A stretch of DNA of 64,000 nt from Raskinella chloraquaticus (SeqCode) (GTDB taxonomy: Bacteria; Pseudomonadota; Alphaproteobacteria; Rhizobiales; UBA4765). The DNA is taken from contig DEZK01000045.1 of the NCBI GenBank assembly GCA_002365175.1, positions 5,672 through 69,671 of the forward strand, written 5' to 3'. Position numbers and translations under genes: made by a program. Positions 35,084-43,649 of this stretch are shown here, in pieces; position 1 is the stretch's first letter, and each line of letters opens with the position of its first letter. Below the pieces are notes generated by a model. That model was not told the DNA's origin. It ran no database searches and saw only the letters and a list, made by a program, of their open reading frames with translations.

Positions 35084-36280
35084 ATGAACCAGCCACTCAA
35101 ACAGCATCTGATCGATCCTGAGATCTGCATCCGCTGCTACACCTGCGAGGCGGCCTGTCCGGTCTCCGCCATCACCCATGATGACAATAACGTCGTGGTC
35201 GATGCCGAAAAATGCAATTTCTGCATGGATTGCATTTCGCCCTGCCCAACCGGCTCCATCGACAATTGGCGGGTTGTCATGGCCCCTTATTCGCTGGACG
35301 AGCAATTCTCCTGGGACGAATTGCCGGCACAATCGGCTCTCTCCAGCGAAGCTGGCGCCACTGACACCAGCATCGAAGCGCTCGATGAAAACGTCGCAGC
35401 CCTCCTTGCCGAGGCCCATAAGGGTGCCGGCGGCAAGGCACGGGCGCCAGCCTCAGCCTCGAAGCCCACCATCAATCTCTACAATCTGGCCAAGCCGGCG
35501 ATGGCCACCGTGCAAGGCAATTACCGCCTGACGGGCGAGACAAGCGACACGGATGTCCGCCATATCATCCTGGATTTCGCCAACCTTCCCTTCCCCGTGC
35601 TCGAAGGCCAAACGATCGGTATCATCCCGCCCGGCCGCGACGCCGAGGGCAAGCCCCATCTGCCGCGCCTCTACTCGCTCTCAAGCCCGCGCGATGGCGA
35701 GCGGGCAAATTTCAACAATCTGTCGCTGACAGTGAAGCGCGAGCCCGACGGGCTGTGTTCGACCTATATCTGCAATCTGCGCAAAGGCGACAAGGTCGCG
35801 GTCACCGGCCCGTTCGGTTCGACCTTCCTCCTGCCCTGCGATCCGCAGGCAAAGCTGTTGATGATCTGCACGGGAACCGGTGCTGCCCCCTTCCGCGGCT
35901 TTACCATGCGCCGCCAGCGCGAAAATCCGCATCTGAAGGGGCATCTGTCGCTTTATTTCGGCGCCCGTTCACCTCACGATCTGCCCTATTTCGGGCCACT
36001 CGCCAAAGTGCCGGATATCTTCCTTGGCAAATATTTCGCCTTCAGCAGGCAGGCAGACCTGCCCAAGCAATATGTCCAGGACCAGTTGCGGGTGACGAAG
36101 GATCACGTCGCCACCCTGCTGCGCGATGGCGATACCTACATTTACATCTGCGGTCTGCGCGCCATGGAAAATGGCGTCGAGGAAGCGCTGGCCGACATCG
36201 CGCGCGGCATCGGCCTCGACTGGATAAAGCTGCGCGATACCATGCGCGAGGCCGGGCGCTATCATGTGGAAACGTACTGA
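35084..36280 (+). CDS. boxA: Benzoyl-CoA 2,3-epoxidase reductase subunit (BoxA)
   Basis: A 398-residue fused iron-sulfur/flavin reductase. The N-terminal ferredoxin has two [4Fe-4S] motifs: CIRCYTCEAACPVSAITHD and CNFCMDCISPCPTGSIDNW (residues about 11-65). After an Ala-rich linker comes a ferredoxin-NADP reductase domain with PRLYSLSSPRDGE (FAD), MICTGTGAAPFRGF (NADP) and the C-terminal GRYHVETY. It passes electrons from NADPH to BoxB. The Shine-Dalgarno is weak (GAGG 13 bases away), possibly coupled to boxB, 74 bases upstream. Confidence 0.95.
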   Translation: MNQPLKQHLIDPEICIRCYTCEAACPVSAITHDDNNVVVDAEKCNFCMDCISPCPTGSIDNWRVVMAPYSLDEQFSWDELPAQSALSSEAGATDTSIEALDENVAALLAEAHKGAGGKARAPASASKPTINLYNLAKPAMATVQGNYRLTGETSDTDVRHIILDFANLPFPVLEGQTIGIIPPGRDAEGKPHLPRLYSLSSPRDGERANFNNLSLTVKREPDGLCSTYICNLRKGDKVAVTGPFGSTFLLPCDPQAKLLMICTGTGAAPFRGFTMRRQRENPHLKGHLSLYFGARSPHDLPYFGPLAKVPDIFLGKYFAFSRQADLPKQYVQDQLRVTKDHVATLLRDGDTYIYICGLRAMENGVEEALADIARGIGLDWIKLRDTMREAGRYHVETY

Positions 36281-36389
36281 GGGTGGATGATCGCCCGGCC
36301 GCCATGCCTGACATCGGCAGCCGTGTCCTTCCGCTTGTTCCCCATTGAGAGAATTCGATTGCCGCGCCCGGCGGTTCTGTCACATTATA

Positions 36390-36403
36390 TGCAACATAAC
36401 GCA
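36390..36403 (+). promoter_or_regulatory. BoxR-like operator before boxR
   Basis: TGCA-ACATAA-CGCA, 14 bases before the chosen boxR start, consistent with autoregulation. The last base is the A of an alternative ATG. Confidence 0.5.
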
Positions 36404-36417
36404 TGAGCCGGAGCGGG

Positions 36418-37338
36418 ATGGCGGAGATCACCAATTTCAAGGGCGAGCTGGCCCGCGTCGAGCCGACGACGCCATCTGGCGACACCGCAAGCCTGCTGAT
36501 GCAGCGCGTCGGCGAACGCGTGCGCAAGGCGCGTGAACTGAAAGGTATCCCCCGCCGCGTTCTGTCTGAAATCTCCGATGTCTCACCACGCTATCTGGCC
36601 CAGCTTGAAGCCGGCGATGGCAACATCTCGATCAGCCTTCTGCAACGCGTTGCCATCGCCCTTGACCATCGCATTGAATGGCTGGTCGGCGAGGAGGACC
36701 CGTGGACATCGCAAACACTCAAAGTCGCTGATCTTTATCGTCTGGCGGGCGCTGACATTCGCCAGCAGGTCATGCACCTGCTGCAGCCTGAACCAGATGA
36801 TGCTTTGCGTGCCCGCAGGGTGTGCCTGATTGGCCTGCGCGGCGCAGGCAAATCAACGCTCGGCGCCCTCACCGCCAAAGCGTTTAATGCACCTTTCCTC
36901 GAACTCAACCGCGAGATCGGGGATCATGCCGGAATGTCCGTCAATGAGGTGTTGGCGCTTTACGGGCAGGAAGGATACCGCAAGCTCGAGGCCTCGGCCC
37001 TCAGCCGCATTATCTCCACCCATGAGACGCTGATCCTCGCGGTGGCCGGCGGCATTGTCGCCGAGCCCGACACGTACAAGATGTTGCTGGCGCATTTCCA
37101 CACCATCTGGATACGCGCCGCTCCCCATGAACATATGGGCCGCGTGCTTGCCCAGGGTGATACACGGCCCATGGCCGGCAATCCGGAAGCCATGGAACAA
37201 TTGAAATCAATCCTGGCAAGCCGGGAGGCGCTCTACAGCCTCGCTGACGCACAGCTCGATACATCAGGAAAAACGCTGGAACATTCCCTCGAAGAGCTGG
37301 TGCATCTCATCCATTCCCGAGGTTATCTTCTATCCTGA
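36418..37338 (+). CDS. boxR: BoxR-type transcriptional regulator (XRE HTH + shikimate-kinase-like domain)
   Basis: A 306-residue regulator. The XRE helix-turn-helix lies near residues 25-80 (GERVRKARELKGIPRRVLSE, ISDVSPRYLAQLEAGDGNIS); the C-terminal half resembles shikimate kinase with Walker A CLIGLRGAGKSTLGAL near 139. In Azoarcus, BoxR is a repressor of box genes that is relieved by benzoyl-CoA bound to the kinase-like domain. ATG 36418 follows GGAGCGGG; ATG 36403 lies on the operator and is less likely. It is placed between boxA and the benzoate-linked importer. Confidence 0.92.
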   Translation: MAEITNFKGELARVEPTTPSGDTASLLMQRVGERVRKARELKGIPRRVLSEISDVSPRYLAQLEAGDGNISISLLQRVAIALDHRIEWLVGEEDPWTSQTLKVADLYRLAGADIRQQVMHLLQPEPDDALRARRVCLIGLRGAGKSTLGALTAKAFNAPFLELNREIGDHAGMSVNEVLALYGQEGYRKLEASALSRIISTHETLILAVAGGIVAEPDTYKMLLAHFHTIWIRAAPHEHMGRVLAQGDTRPMAGNPEAMEQLKSILASREALYSLADAQLDTSGKTLEHSLEELVHLIHSRGYLLS

Positions 37339-37381
37339 CCAACACAGAGGTGAGAGACGAATAGCAAATTGACAGATTTTA

Positions 37382-37395
37382 TGCATTATCATACA
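37382..37395 (+). promoter_or_regulatory. BoxR-like operator, site 1 before the transporter
   Basis: TGCA-TTATCA-TACA, one base off the TGCA-N6-TGCA pattern, 91 bases before the binding-protein start. Confidence 0.5.
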
Positions 37396-37433
37396 TCTAA
37401 TCACGAGCAATAAGAGCATAACTCGCTAGTATA

Positions 37434-37447
37434 TGCATTAAATTGCA
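37434..37447 (+). promoter_or_regulatory. BoxR-like operator, site 2 before the transporter (perfect)
   Basis: TGCA-TTAAAT-TGCA, an exact match to the pattern, 39 bases before the binding-protein start. Confidence 0.65.
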
Positions 37448-37485
37448 TATATTGATCGAGCCTCTCAAAACAAGGGAACGCCAGG

Positions 37486-38715
37486 ATGACTAAGACCACA
37501 CGCTATACGGCCACGACGCCTTTATCGATGATCGCACTTGATCGCCGCCGCTTTCTCTATGGCAGTGCAGGCGCGCTCGCTGCCGGGCCGTTCGCCGGGC
37601 TTGCCACGCCGGCGATTGCCCAGGGCGCGGCTCTCAAAATCGGGTTCATGCTTCCCTATTCGGGAACTTTCGCCAAGCTGGGTCAGTATATCGACGCCGG
37701 ATTCCGTCTTTATGTCGAGAAGAACGGCGGCATGCTGGGTGGCCGCAAGATCGAATTCGTGCAGGTTGATGATGAATCAAAGCCCGAAGCGGGCACTGAC
37801 AACATGAACCGCCTCGTTGGCCGCGACAAAGTCGATGTTGTGGTCGGCACCGTTCACTCTGGCGTTGCGATGGCCATGGTCAAAGTTGCCCGCGACACCA
37901 ACACCATGCTCGTCATCCCCAATGCCGGCGTCAACGAGGCCACGGGGCCTGCCTGTGCGCCGCATATCTTCCGCACCTCCTTCTCGAACTGGCAGGTGAC
38001 GTATCCGATGGGCAAGGTGATGTATGACGCCGGCTTGCGCAATGTTGCCACCATCACCTGGCGCTATGCGGCGGGCCAGCAGATGGTCGACGCCTTCAAG
38101 GAAGGCTTCACCAAGGAGGGCGGCAAGATCGCCGAGGATCTGGCTTTGCCCTTCCCGGAGGTTGAGTTCCAGGCGCTGATCACCCGCATCGCCACCCTGA
38201 AGCCGGACGCCGTGTTCGCCTTCTTTGCCGGCGGCGGGGCGGTCAAGTTCGTTCGTGACTATGCGGCTGCCGGCCTCAACAAATCCATCCCGCTTTATGG
38301 TGCGGGCTTCCTCACCGACGGAACCCTGCCCGCTCAGGGAGAAGCCGCCAACGGTATCAGGACAACCCTTCATTACGCCGATAATCTCGACCTGCCCGCC
38401 AACAAGGCATTCCTTGAGGCCTTCAAGGCCAAGACCGGCAATGATGGCGACATCTATTCCGTGCAAGGATATGACGCCGGCGCGCTCCTTGATATCGGCC
38501 TCAAGGCGGTCAAGGGCGACTGGGCGGCGCGCGAGCCGCTGATTGCTGCCATGAAAGCAGCAAAGATCGACAGTCCGCGCGGCACCCTCACCTTCAACAA
38601 GGCCAACAACCCTATCCAGGACATCTACATGCGCGAGGTGCGTAACGGACGTAACGAACTTGTCTCGGTTGCCGGCAAGAGTGTTGACGATCCCGCCCGC
38701 GGTTGCCGCGCCTGA
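37486..38715 (+). CDS. Liv-type ABC transporter substrate-binding protein (probable aromatic acid)
   Basis: A 409-residue periplasmic binding protein with a Tat-like signal (DRRRFLYGSAGALAAGPFAG, about residues 19-38, cleavage near AIAQG). The mature fold shows LKIGFMLPYSGTFAKLGQYI, VDDESKPEAGTDN and AGFLTDGTLPAQGEAANGIR as in the branched-chain amino-acid/aromatic binder family. BoxR sites upstream and the five-gene importer that follows make benzoate or a related aromatic acid its likely ligand (inference). Confidence 0.9.
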   Translation: MTKTTRYTATTPLSMIALDRRRFLYGSAGALAAGPFAGLATPAIAQGAALKIGFMLPYSGTFAKLGQYIDAGFRLYVEKNGGMLGGRKIEFVQVDDESKPEAGTDNMNRLVGRDKVDVVVGTVHSGVAMAMVKVARDTNTMLVIPNAGVNEATGPACAPHIFRTSFSNWQVTYPMGKVMYDAGLRNVATITWRYAAGQQMVDAFKEGFTKEGGKIAEDLALPFPEVEFQALITRIATLKPDAVFAFFAGGGAVKFVRDYAAAGLNKSIPLYGAGFLTDGTLPAQGEAANGIRTTLHYADNLDLPANKAFLEAFKAKTGNDGDIYSVQGYDAGALLDIGLKAVKGDWAAREPLIAAMKAAKIDSPRGTLTFNKANNPIQDIYMREVRNGRNELVSVAGKSVDDPARGCRA

Positions 38716-38773
38716 ACGGCTTGAACGCTGAACAGGGAAGGTCTGAGCGCCCCTGCTTGCGGCAACCCGAAAG

Positions 38774-38793
38774 CCCGCCGCCTCCGCGGCGGG
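38774..38793 (+). other. Intercistronic hairpin between binding protein and permease genes
   Basis: A perfect 8-bp GC stem (CCCGCCGC / GCGGCGGG) with a 4-base loop, not followed by a T run. Such stems often protect the upstream binding-protein mRNA or partly limit read-through, giving more binding protein than permease. Confidence 0.6.
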
Positions 38794-38818
38794 CGCTTCC
38801 ACCACAAGGGATCAGGTG

Positions 38819-39688
38819 ATGGATATCGCCACATTCTCTGTTCAGCTTCTGAACGCGGTTCAGCACGGGCTGGTCCTGTTCCTTGTGGCAAGCGGCCTGA
38901 CGCTTGTCTTCGGCATCCTCGGCGTCATCAACCTCGCCCATGGTGCCTTCTACATGCTGGGCGCCTATCTCGCTTACTGGATCGCCGGTTACACCGGCAG
39001 TTTCGCCCTTGCCCTGGTTGGCGGCGTGGCCATCGCCTTCCTGCTGGGCCTGGTTCTTGAGGAAGCCTTCGTCAAACGTCTCATCGGCCGCGACCATCTG
39101 GCCCAGGTCCTGTTGAGCTATGGATTGATCCTTGTCATCGATGAGGTGCGCCAGATCCTGTTTGGCAAAGACGTGCATTCAGTTGCCCCGCCAGCCTGGC
39201 TGCAAGGCTCCATAGAACTCACCGATGTGCTCTCCTATCCGATCTACCGGCTGGCTCTGTGTATCGCCTGCCTTGTCCTGGCCGGCATCATTTTCTTTAT
39301 CATCCAGAAAACCAGACTAGGCATGATCCTGCGCGCCGGCGCCGAGAACCGCGACATGACACGAGCGCTCGGCATCTCGTTTGATCGCGTCAACCGCTAT
39401 GTGTTTGCCGGCGGCATCGCGCTCGCGGCCCTTGGCGGCATACTGGTTGCGCCGATATCGACCGTTTTCCCCGGCATGGGCGACAGCATGCTGATCCTGT
39501 CCTTCGTTGTCGTCGTTCTGGGCGGCATCGGCTCGGTCGCCGGCGCAGCCTTTGGCGCCTTGCTGATCGGCCTCACCGACACGTTCGGCAAGGTTTTCTT
39601 CCCCCAGGTGTCCTCCATCCTCGTCTACCTGTTGATGGTCATCATTTTGTTGTGGCGCCCCAACGGCCTGCTGGGTCGCGCTTCGTGA
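38819..39688 (+). CDS. Branched-chain-type ABC transporter permease (LivH family)
   Basis: A 289-residue permease with about eight hydrophobic segments. GLTLVFGILGVINLAHGAFY (residues about 25-44) is the LivH signature and VVVVLGGIGSVAGAAFGALL lies near the C-terminus. ATG 38819 is chosen; GTG 38816 is also possible. The stop shares a base with the LivM start. Confidence 0.93.
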   Translation: MDIATFSVQLLNAVQHGLVLFLVASGLTLVFGILGVINLAHGAFYMLGAYLAYWIAGYTGSFALALVGGVAIAFLLGLVLEEAFVKRLIGRDHLAQVLLSYGLILVIDEVRQILFGKDVHSVAPPAWLQGSIELTDVLSYPIYRLALCIACLVLAGIIFFIIQKTRLGMILRAGAENRDMTRALGISFDRVNRYVFAGGIALAALGGILVAPISTVFPGMGDSMLILSFVVVVLGGIGSVAGAAFGALLIGLTDTFGKVFFPQVSSILVYLLMVIILLWRPNGLLGRAS

Positions 39689-40701
39689 TGAAGGCATCGC
39701 CCGCCCTCGCTCGCGCATTGCTGGCCGCTCTATTGATCGCAGCGCTGCTGCTGCCGATGATCGCGCCAACGTATTATCTGCAGTTTTTTGCCAAGGCGAT
39801 GTTGCTTGCCATCGTTGCTGCCTCGCTCAACCTGGTCGTCGGCTTTGGCGGCATGGTGAGCCTGTGCCACGGCGCCTTCTTCGGTCTTGCGGGCTATGTG
39901 CTTGCTCTGGCCTCTCCATCATCATCCGGCGCGTCCCTGTGGACATCGCTGCCGCTGGCTTTGCTGGTTGTCGCCGTCGCTGCGGCACTCGTCGGCGCGC
40001 TGGCGCTGCGCACACGCGGCATCTATTTCATCATGGCAACGCTCGCTTTCGGCGAAATGTTCTTCTACTTCTTCCACGATACGCGGGTGGCGAATGGCTC
40101 CGACGGCATCTACATCTATTTTGAGCCCGAGATCGTTATCGCCGGATGGCGCCTGGTCGATCTGGGAAACAAGACAAGCTTTTACTACGTAGCCCTCGCC
40201 AGCCTGCTGCTCGCGATTATCGTCATTTCCACTCTTGTGCGCTCGCCCTTTGGCGCCGCCCTCATGGCAGCCCGTGACAATGAGCAGCGCGCCCGCTCGC
40301 TTGGCTTTCCCGTTTTCCGCATCCGCCTCACCGCCTTTGTCCTTGCCGCCGTTCTGGCCGGCATTGCGGGATATTTCTCCGCCAGCCAGTTTGGCTTTGT
40401 TGCGCCCCAGACGCTGGGTTGGCATGTGTCGGCAACCCTCCTCATCATGGTGGTTCTTGGTGGCATGAAAAGCGTGCTCGGTCCGGTTTTTGGAGCTTTC
40501 GCCCTGCTCGGCCTTGAGGAAATCCTGAAGTCGAATATCGAACACTGGAAGCTCATCGAAGGCGTCATCGTCATTGCCCTCGTCTTTATGCTCCCCGGTG
40601 GCCTGCAGCACCTGGCGCAACTGGTGTTCGCCGATCGGCGAGCGCCTGCGGGGCAGCCTGGCTCCGGCGCGTCATCGGCTGGACGACAACACCATGGCTG
40701 A
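39688..40701 (+). CDS. Branched-chain-type ABC transporter permease (LivM family)
   Basis: A 337-residue permease with nine or so hydrophobic segments; LNLVVGFGGMVSLCHGAFFG and ALRTRGIYFIMATLAFGEMF are the LivM landmarks. The ATG at 39688 overlaps the LivH stop by one base (TGATG), and the 3' end overlaps the LivG gene by 8 bases. Confidence 0.93.
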   Translation: MKASPALARALLAALLIAALLLPMIAPTYYLQFFAKAMLLAIVAASLNLVVGFGGMVSLCHGAFFGLAGYVLALASPSSSGASLWTSLPLALLVVAVAAALVGALALRTRGIYFIMATLAFGEMFFYFFHDTRVANGSDGIYIYFEPEIVIAGWRLVDLGNKTSFYYVALASLLLAIIVISTLVRSPFGAALMAARDNEQRARSLGFPVFRIRLTAFVLAAVLAGIAGYFSASQFGFVAPQTLGWHVSATLLIMVVLGGMKSVLGPVFGAFALLGLEEILKSNIEHWKLIEGVIVIALVFMLPGGLQHLAQLVFADRRAPAGQPGSGASSAGRQHHG

Positions 40702-41446
40702 CATCGTTCTGAGCGCCAGACATCTGACGAAGCGCTTCGGCGGCCTGATCGCCGTAAGCGATGTCTCAATAGATGTTCATCGTGATGAAATTCATGCCGT
40801 CATCGGCCCGAACGGGGCAGGAAAATCGACCCTCGTCAATTTGCTCTCCGGCGAGATCACCCCTGGCGACGGCAGTGTTCATCTGGCAGGCGAGGACATG
40901 ACCGCCCGCTCGCCCGACCAACGCGCCCGGGCCGGCCTGGGGCGTTCCTACCAGAAGACGACCATCTTTCCTGATGTCAGCGTCTTCGCGAATGCGCGCC
41001 TCGCCGCACAGGCCCGATCACCTAAGGCGTTGCGCTTCTTTGGTGATGCCAGCCGCGACCCGGTGATCAACGCTCACGCTACTGCCGCGCTCAGTGAAGC
41101 TGGTATTGCCGCCCACGCTGACACACCCGCCCGCCATCTCAGCCATGGTGGCCAGCGCCAGCTTGAGATTGCCATGGTGCTTGCCACCGCGCCCAGCATC
41201 CTCCTGCTCGACGAGCCCTTGGCGGGGATGGGGCCGGCCGAAGCGCAGGACATGATCGCCCTTGTTTCACGCCTCAGGAACGGGCGCGGCATTCTCCTTG
41301 TCGAGCACGACATGGATGCCGTCTTCGCCCTCGCTGACCGCCTGACCGTCATGGCCGATGGTCATGTCATTGCAACCGGCACGCCGGCGCAAGTCCGCGC
41401 TGATCCCGCCGTCAGGGTGGCTTATCTCGGCGAGGATTGCTTGTGA
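40694..41446 (+). CDS. Branched-chain-type ABC transporter ATPase (LivG family)
   Basis: A 250-residue ATPase with Walker A GPNGAGKST (about residues 38-46), LivG insert GRSYQKTTIFPDVSVFANAR, signature LSHGGQRQLEIAM and Walker B LLLDEPLAGM. It starts inside livM (8-base overlap) and its stop overlaps the LivF start (GTGA). Confidence 0.93.
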   Translation: MADIVLSARHLTKRFGGLIAVSDVSIDVHRDEIHAVIGPNGAGKSTLVNLLSGEITPGDGSVHLAGEDMTARSPDQRARAGLGRSYQKTTIFPDVSVFANARLAAQARSPKALRFFGDASRDPVINAHATAALSEAGIAAHADTPARHLSHGGQRQLEIAMVLATAPSILLLDEPLAGMGPAEAQDMIALVSRLRNGRGILLVEHDMDAVFALADRLTVMADGHVIATGTPAQVRADPAVRVAYLGEDCL

Positions 41447-42153
41447 CGACCGTGCTCGAGATCAACGATCTGCAAAGCTTTTATGGCGTGAGCCAGGTTT
41501 TGTACGGATTATCTCTCACCGTCGGCGCCGGCGAGCAGATAGCCCTCCTCGGGCGCAACGGCATGGGCAAGACAACGCTGCTCAAATCGATCATCGGCCT
41601 TGTCTCTGATCGGCGCGGCGCCGTCAATGTGATGGGGCAGGATGCGGTCCACCTGCCGCCAGAAGCCATCGCCCGTCTGGGCATCGCCTATGTTCCGGAG
41701 GGGCGCGGCATTTTCGGGTCTTTGTCGGTGCTTGAAAATCTCAAGATGTCCGCAAGGCCCGACCGCGCCGGGCGCAATCACTGGTCGATCGACCGGATAT
41801 TTGCCATCTTTCCCCGCCTCGCCGAGCGCCAGCGCCATGGCGGTCAACAGCTTTCAGGAGGCGAGCAGCAGATGCTGTCGATCGGCCGGGCGCTGATGAC
41901 CAATCCCGCCCTCATTCTGCTCGACGAGGCGACCGAAGGGCTGGCCCCGCTGGTTGTCCGCGACATCTGGAACAGCCTCGCCATGATGCGTGCCGAGGGT
42001 ATCGCCACCATCATCGTCGACAAGGATCATCGCAGCCTGTCGCGTGTTGCCGACCGCATGATTATGCTTGCCAAGGGCACCATCGCCTTTTCAGGAACGC
42101 CGGCCGAACTGGCCTCCAGGCCGGACATTCTGGAGCGCCATCTGGGCGTATAA
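41443..42153 (+). CDS. Branched-chain-type ABC transporter ATPase (LivF family)
   Basis: A 236-residue ATPase: Walker A GRNGMGKTT, LivF-specific IAYVPEGRGIFGSLSV, signature LSGGEQQMLSIGRAL and Walker B LILLDEATEGLAP. GTG start at 41443 overlaps the LivG stop. It ends the importer operon and is convergent with the chimeric ORF downstream. Confidence 0.93.
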   Translation: MTTVLEINDLQSFYGVSQVLYGLSLTVGAGEQIALLGRNGMGKTTLLKSIIGLVSDRRGAVNVMGQDAVHLPPEAIARLGIAYVPEGRGIFGSLSVLENLKMSARPDRAGRNHWSIDRIFAIFPRLAERQRHGGQQLSGGEQQMLSIGRALMTNPALILLDEATEGLAPLVVRDIWNSLAMMRAEGIATIIVDKDHRSLSRVADRMIMLAKGTIAFSGTPAELASRPDILERHLGV

Positions 42154-42164
42154 CGATCTGCCGT

Positions 42165-43301
42165 TCAGTGCGCCATGATCTGGCCCCGGTTGAGGGCTGC
42201 CGTGTGAACAGGCGCATCCCACAGCGCCAACATTTCACTGTCAGCGAGTGTCACCGTGATCGAGCAGCCGGCCATGTCGAGCGAGGTGACAAAATTTCCG
42301 ACCTGTGAGCGGACAATGTCGATGCCGCGCTGCTCAAGGAGCGCCGCTGCGTTTTCAAACATGATGTAAATCTCCATCAACGGGGTGGCGGCAATCATGC
42401 CGATCAATCGCAAAACCGCCTCATGGCCGGGATCAGCAAGGGCGGCGACGGCGGCAATGTCGCGCCCCGCCGCCATCACGTATTGCGTGAGATCATTCGA
42501 GCCGATCGACAGGAAGGCTGCATCAAAGGTCTCAAGCGTCAACGCTGTCGCGGGAACTTCCACCATCATGCCAAGCGGCGGGAGGCGGTGAGGGACGCAC
42601 TCGGCGCGTAGCTCGGCGCAGGCCTGATGGAGAAGGGCGCGGGTTGCCTCCAGTTCAGCGGGCAGTGCGACCATCGGGATCATGATCTGCACATCGCCAA
42701 AGGCAGCGGCGCGGGCCAGCGCTCGAAGCCGGGGACGAAAGATGTCGGGTCGTGACAGCGTCAGGCGTACACCACGCATGCCAAGGAAAGGGTTACTTTC
42801 GCCAAGCGGTGTCAACCCGGCAATCGGCTTGTCAGCGCCGGCATCAAGGGTGCGGAATGTAACGGGTTTGCCACCAGCCCAGCGGACAATGCGGGTGTAG
42901 ATGTCAGTCTGTGCGTCTTCGCTCGGCAGAGTTGCGCCTTCAAACAGCAGCTCGGTGCGAACCAGCCCGATGCCATCGCAGCAGGCCGGATCAAGCCCCT
43001 CCAGCTCGGATGGATCAGCGACGTTGATCAAGGTGATGACAGGCACGCCGTTGCGCGAAATGGCCGGCTGGCCAAGGAAACCGGCGACTGCCGTATCGCG
43101 CGTCCGGCTCGCCGCGCATTGCTGCTCGAAACGCGTGGCGTCGGTGGAACTCGGATCAACGATAACCAGACCTTGTGTCGCGTCGATCAGGACATTGCGG
43201 CCAGCGATATCGTCGGCCTGAAGGCCGACAATCATCGGTACGCCACGCGACCGTGCCAGCATCGCCACATGGCTGGTGGCGGCGCTGCCCTTGCGCAGCA
43301 A
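42165..43301 (-). pseudogene. PtsI/DhaK chimeric ORF (remnant of a dihydroxyacetone PTS-kinase region)
   Basis: The open frame of 378 residues joins two gene pieces. Residues about 1-303 match phosphoenolpyruvate-protein phosphotransferase (enzyme I): KGSAATSHVAMLARSRGVPM is the phospho-His region, GIGLVRTELLFEG, MMVEVPATALTLETFD and FLSIGSNDLTQYVMAAGRD. The first 150-190 residues of enzyme I are missing and the frame begins at TTG directly before the active His, with a stop codon 30 bases further upstream. From about 304 the sequence switches to the C-terminus of dihydroxyacetone kinase DhaK (TPLMEIYIMFENAAALLEQR; SQVGNFVTSLDMAGCSITVT; ALWDAPVHTAALNRG). The join is near 42390. It looks like a deletion scar; whether it is expressed is unknown. 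Confidence 0.75.
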
Positions 43302-43649
43302 ATTCGATGCATTGCAACAATCAATGCTTTATGGGCTAAACACGAATACAGCAGAAAACGATCCTGTCGGCCGCCAGGAAATCGCGGAAATGGGAGCTTG
43401 CGTTACAGCCGTAGCGCCCCGACGTCGCGGGGCTGACAGTCTCGAGCTGGCGGGCTTCTGATCGTCGGGCGTCAACCTGCCCAAATAGCAGGCAGATGAA
43501 CCTGGAACAGCGCAATACCTGGCGCAGATGGCGGCAAACAAGGCATACCAGCTGCGCATTCTTTTGGTTATCGCGCTGGCACATTTATTGCTGACATTTC
43601 AATCCCAAGAAGTAGACCCCCAAGAACCAGATCAGCGGAGGAGCTGCAG
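43302..43649. other. Degenerate spacer left of the second Liv importer
   Basis: This 348-base stretch contains no convincing intact gene. The plus frame ending at 43461 (reads ...ACVTAVAPRRRGADSLELAG) could be the tail of a lost gene, but I do not recognise it. The enzyme I sequence does not continue here in any frame I read. GGAGGAG at its right end is the ribosome binding site of the next gene. Confidence 0.5.

Noticed and set aside
43276..43461. 61-residue plus frame beside the chimeric ORF
   Set aside because: Overlaps the TTG start of the PtsI part, lacks a ribosome binding site and matches no family I know.
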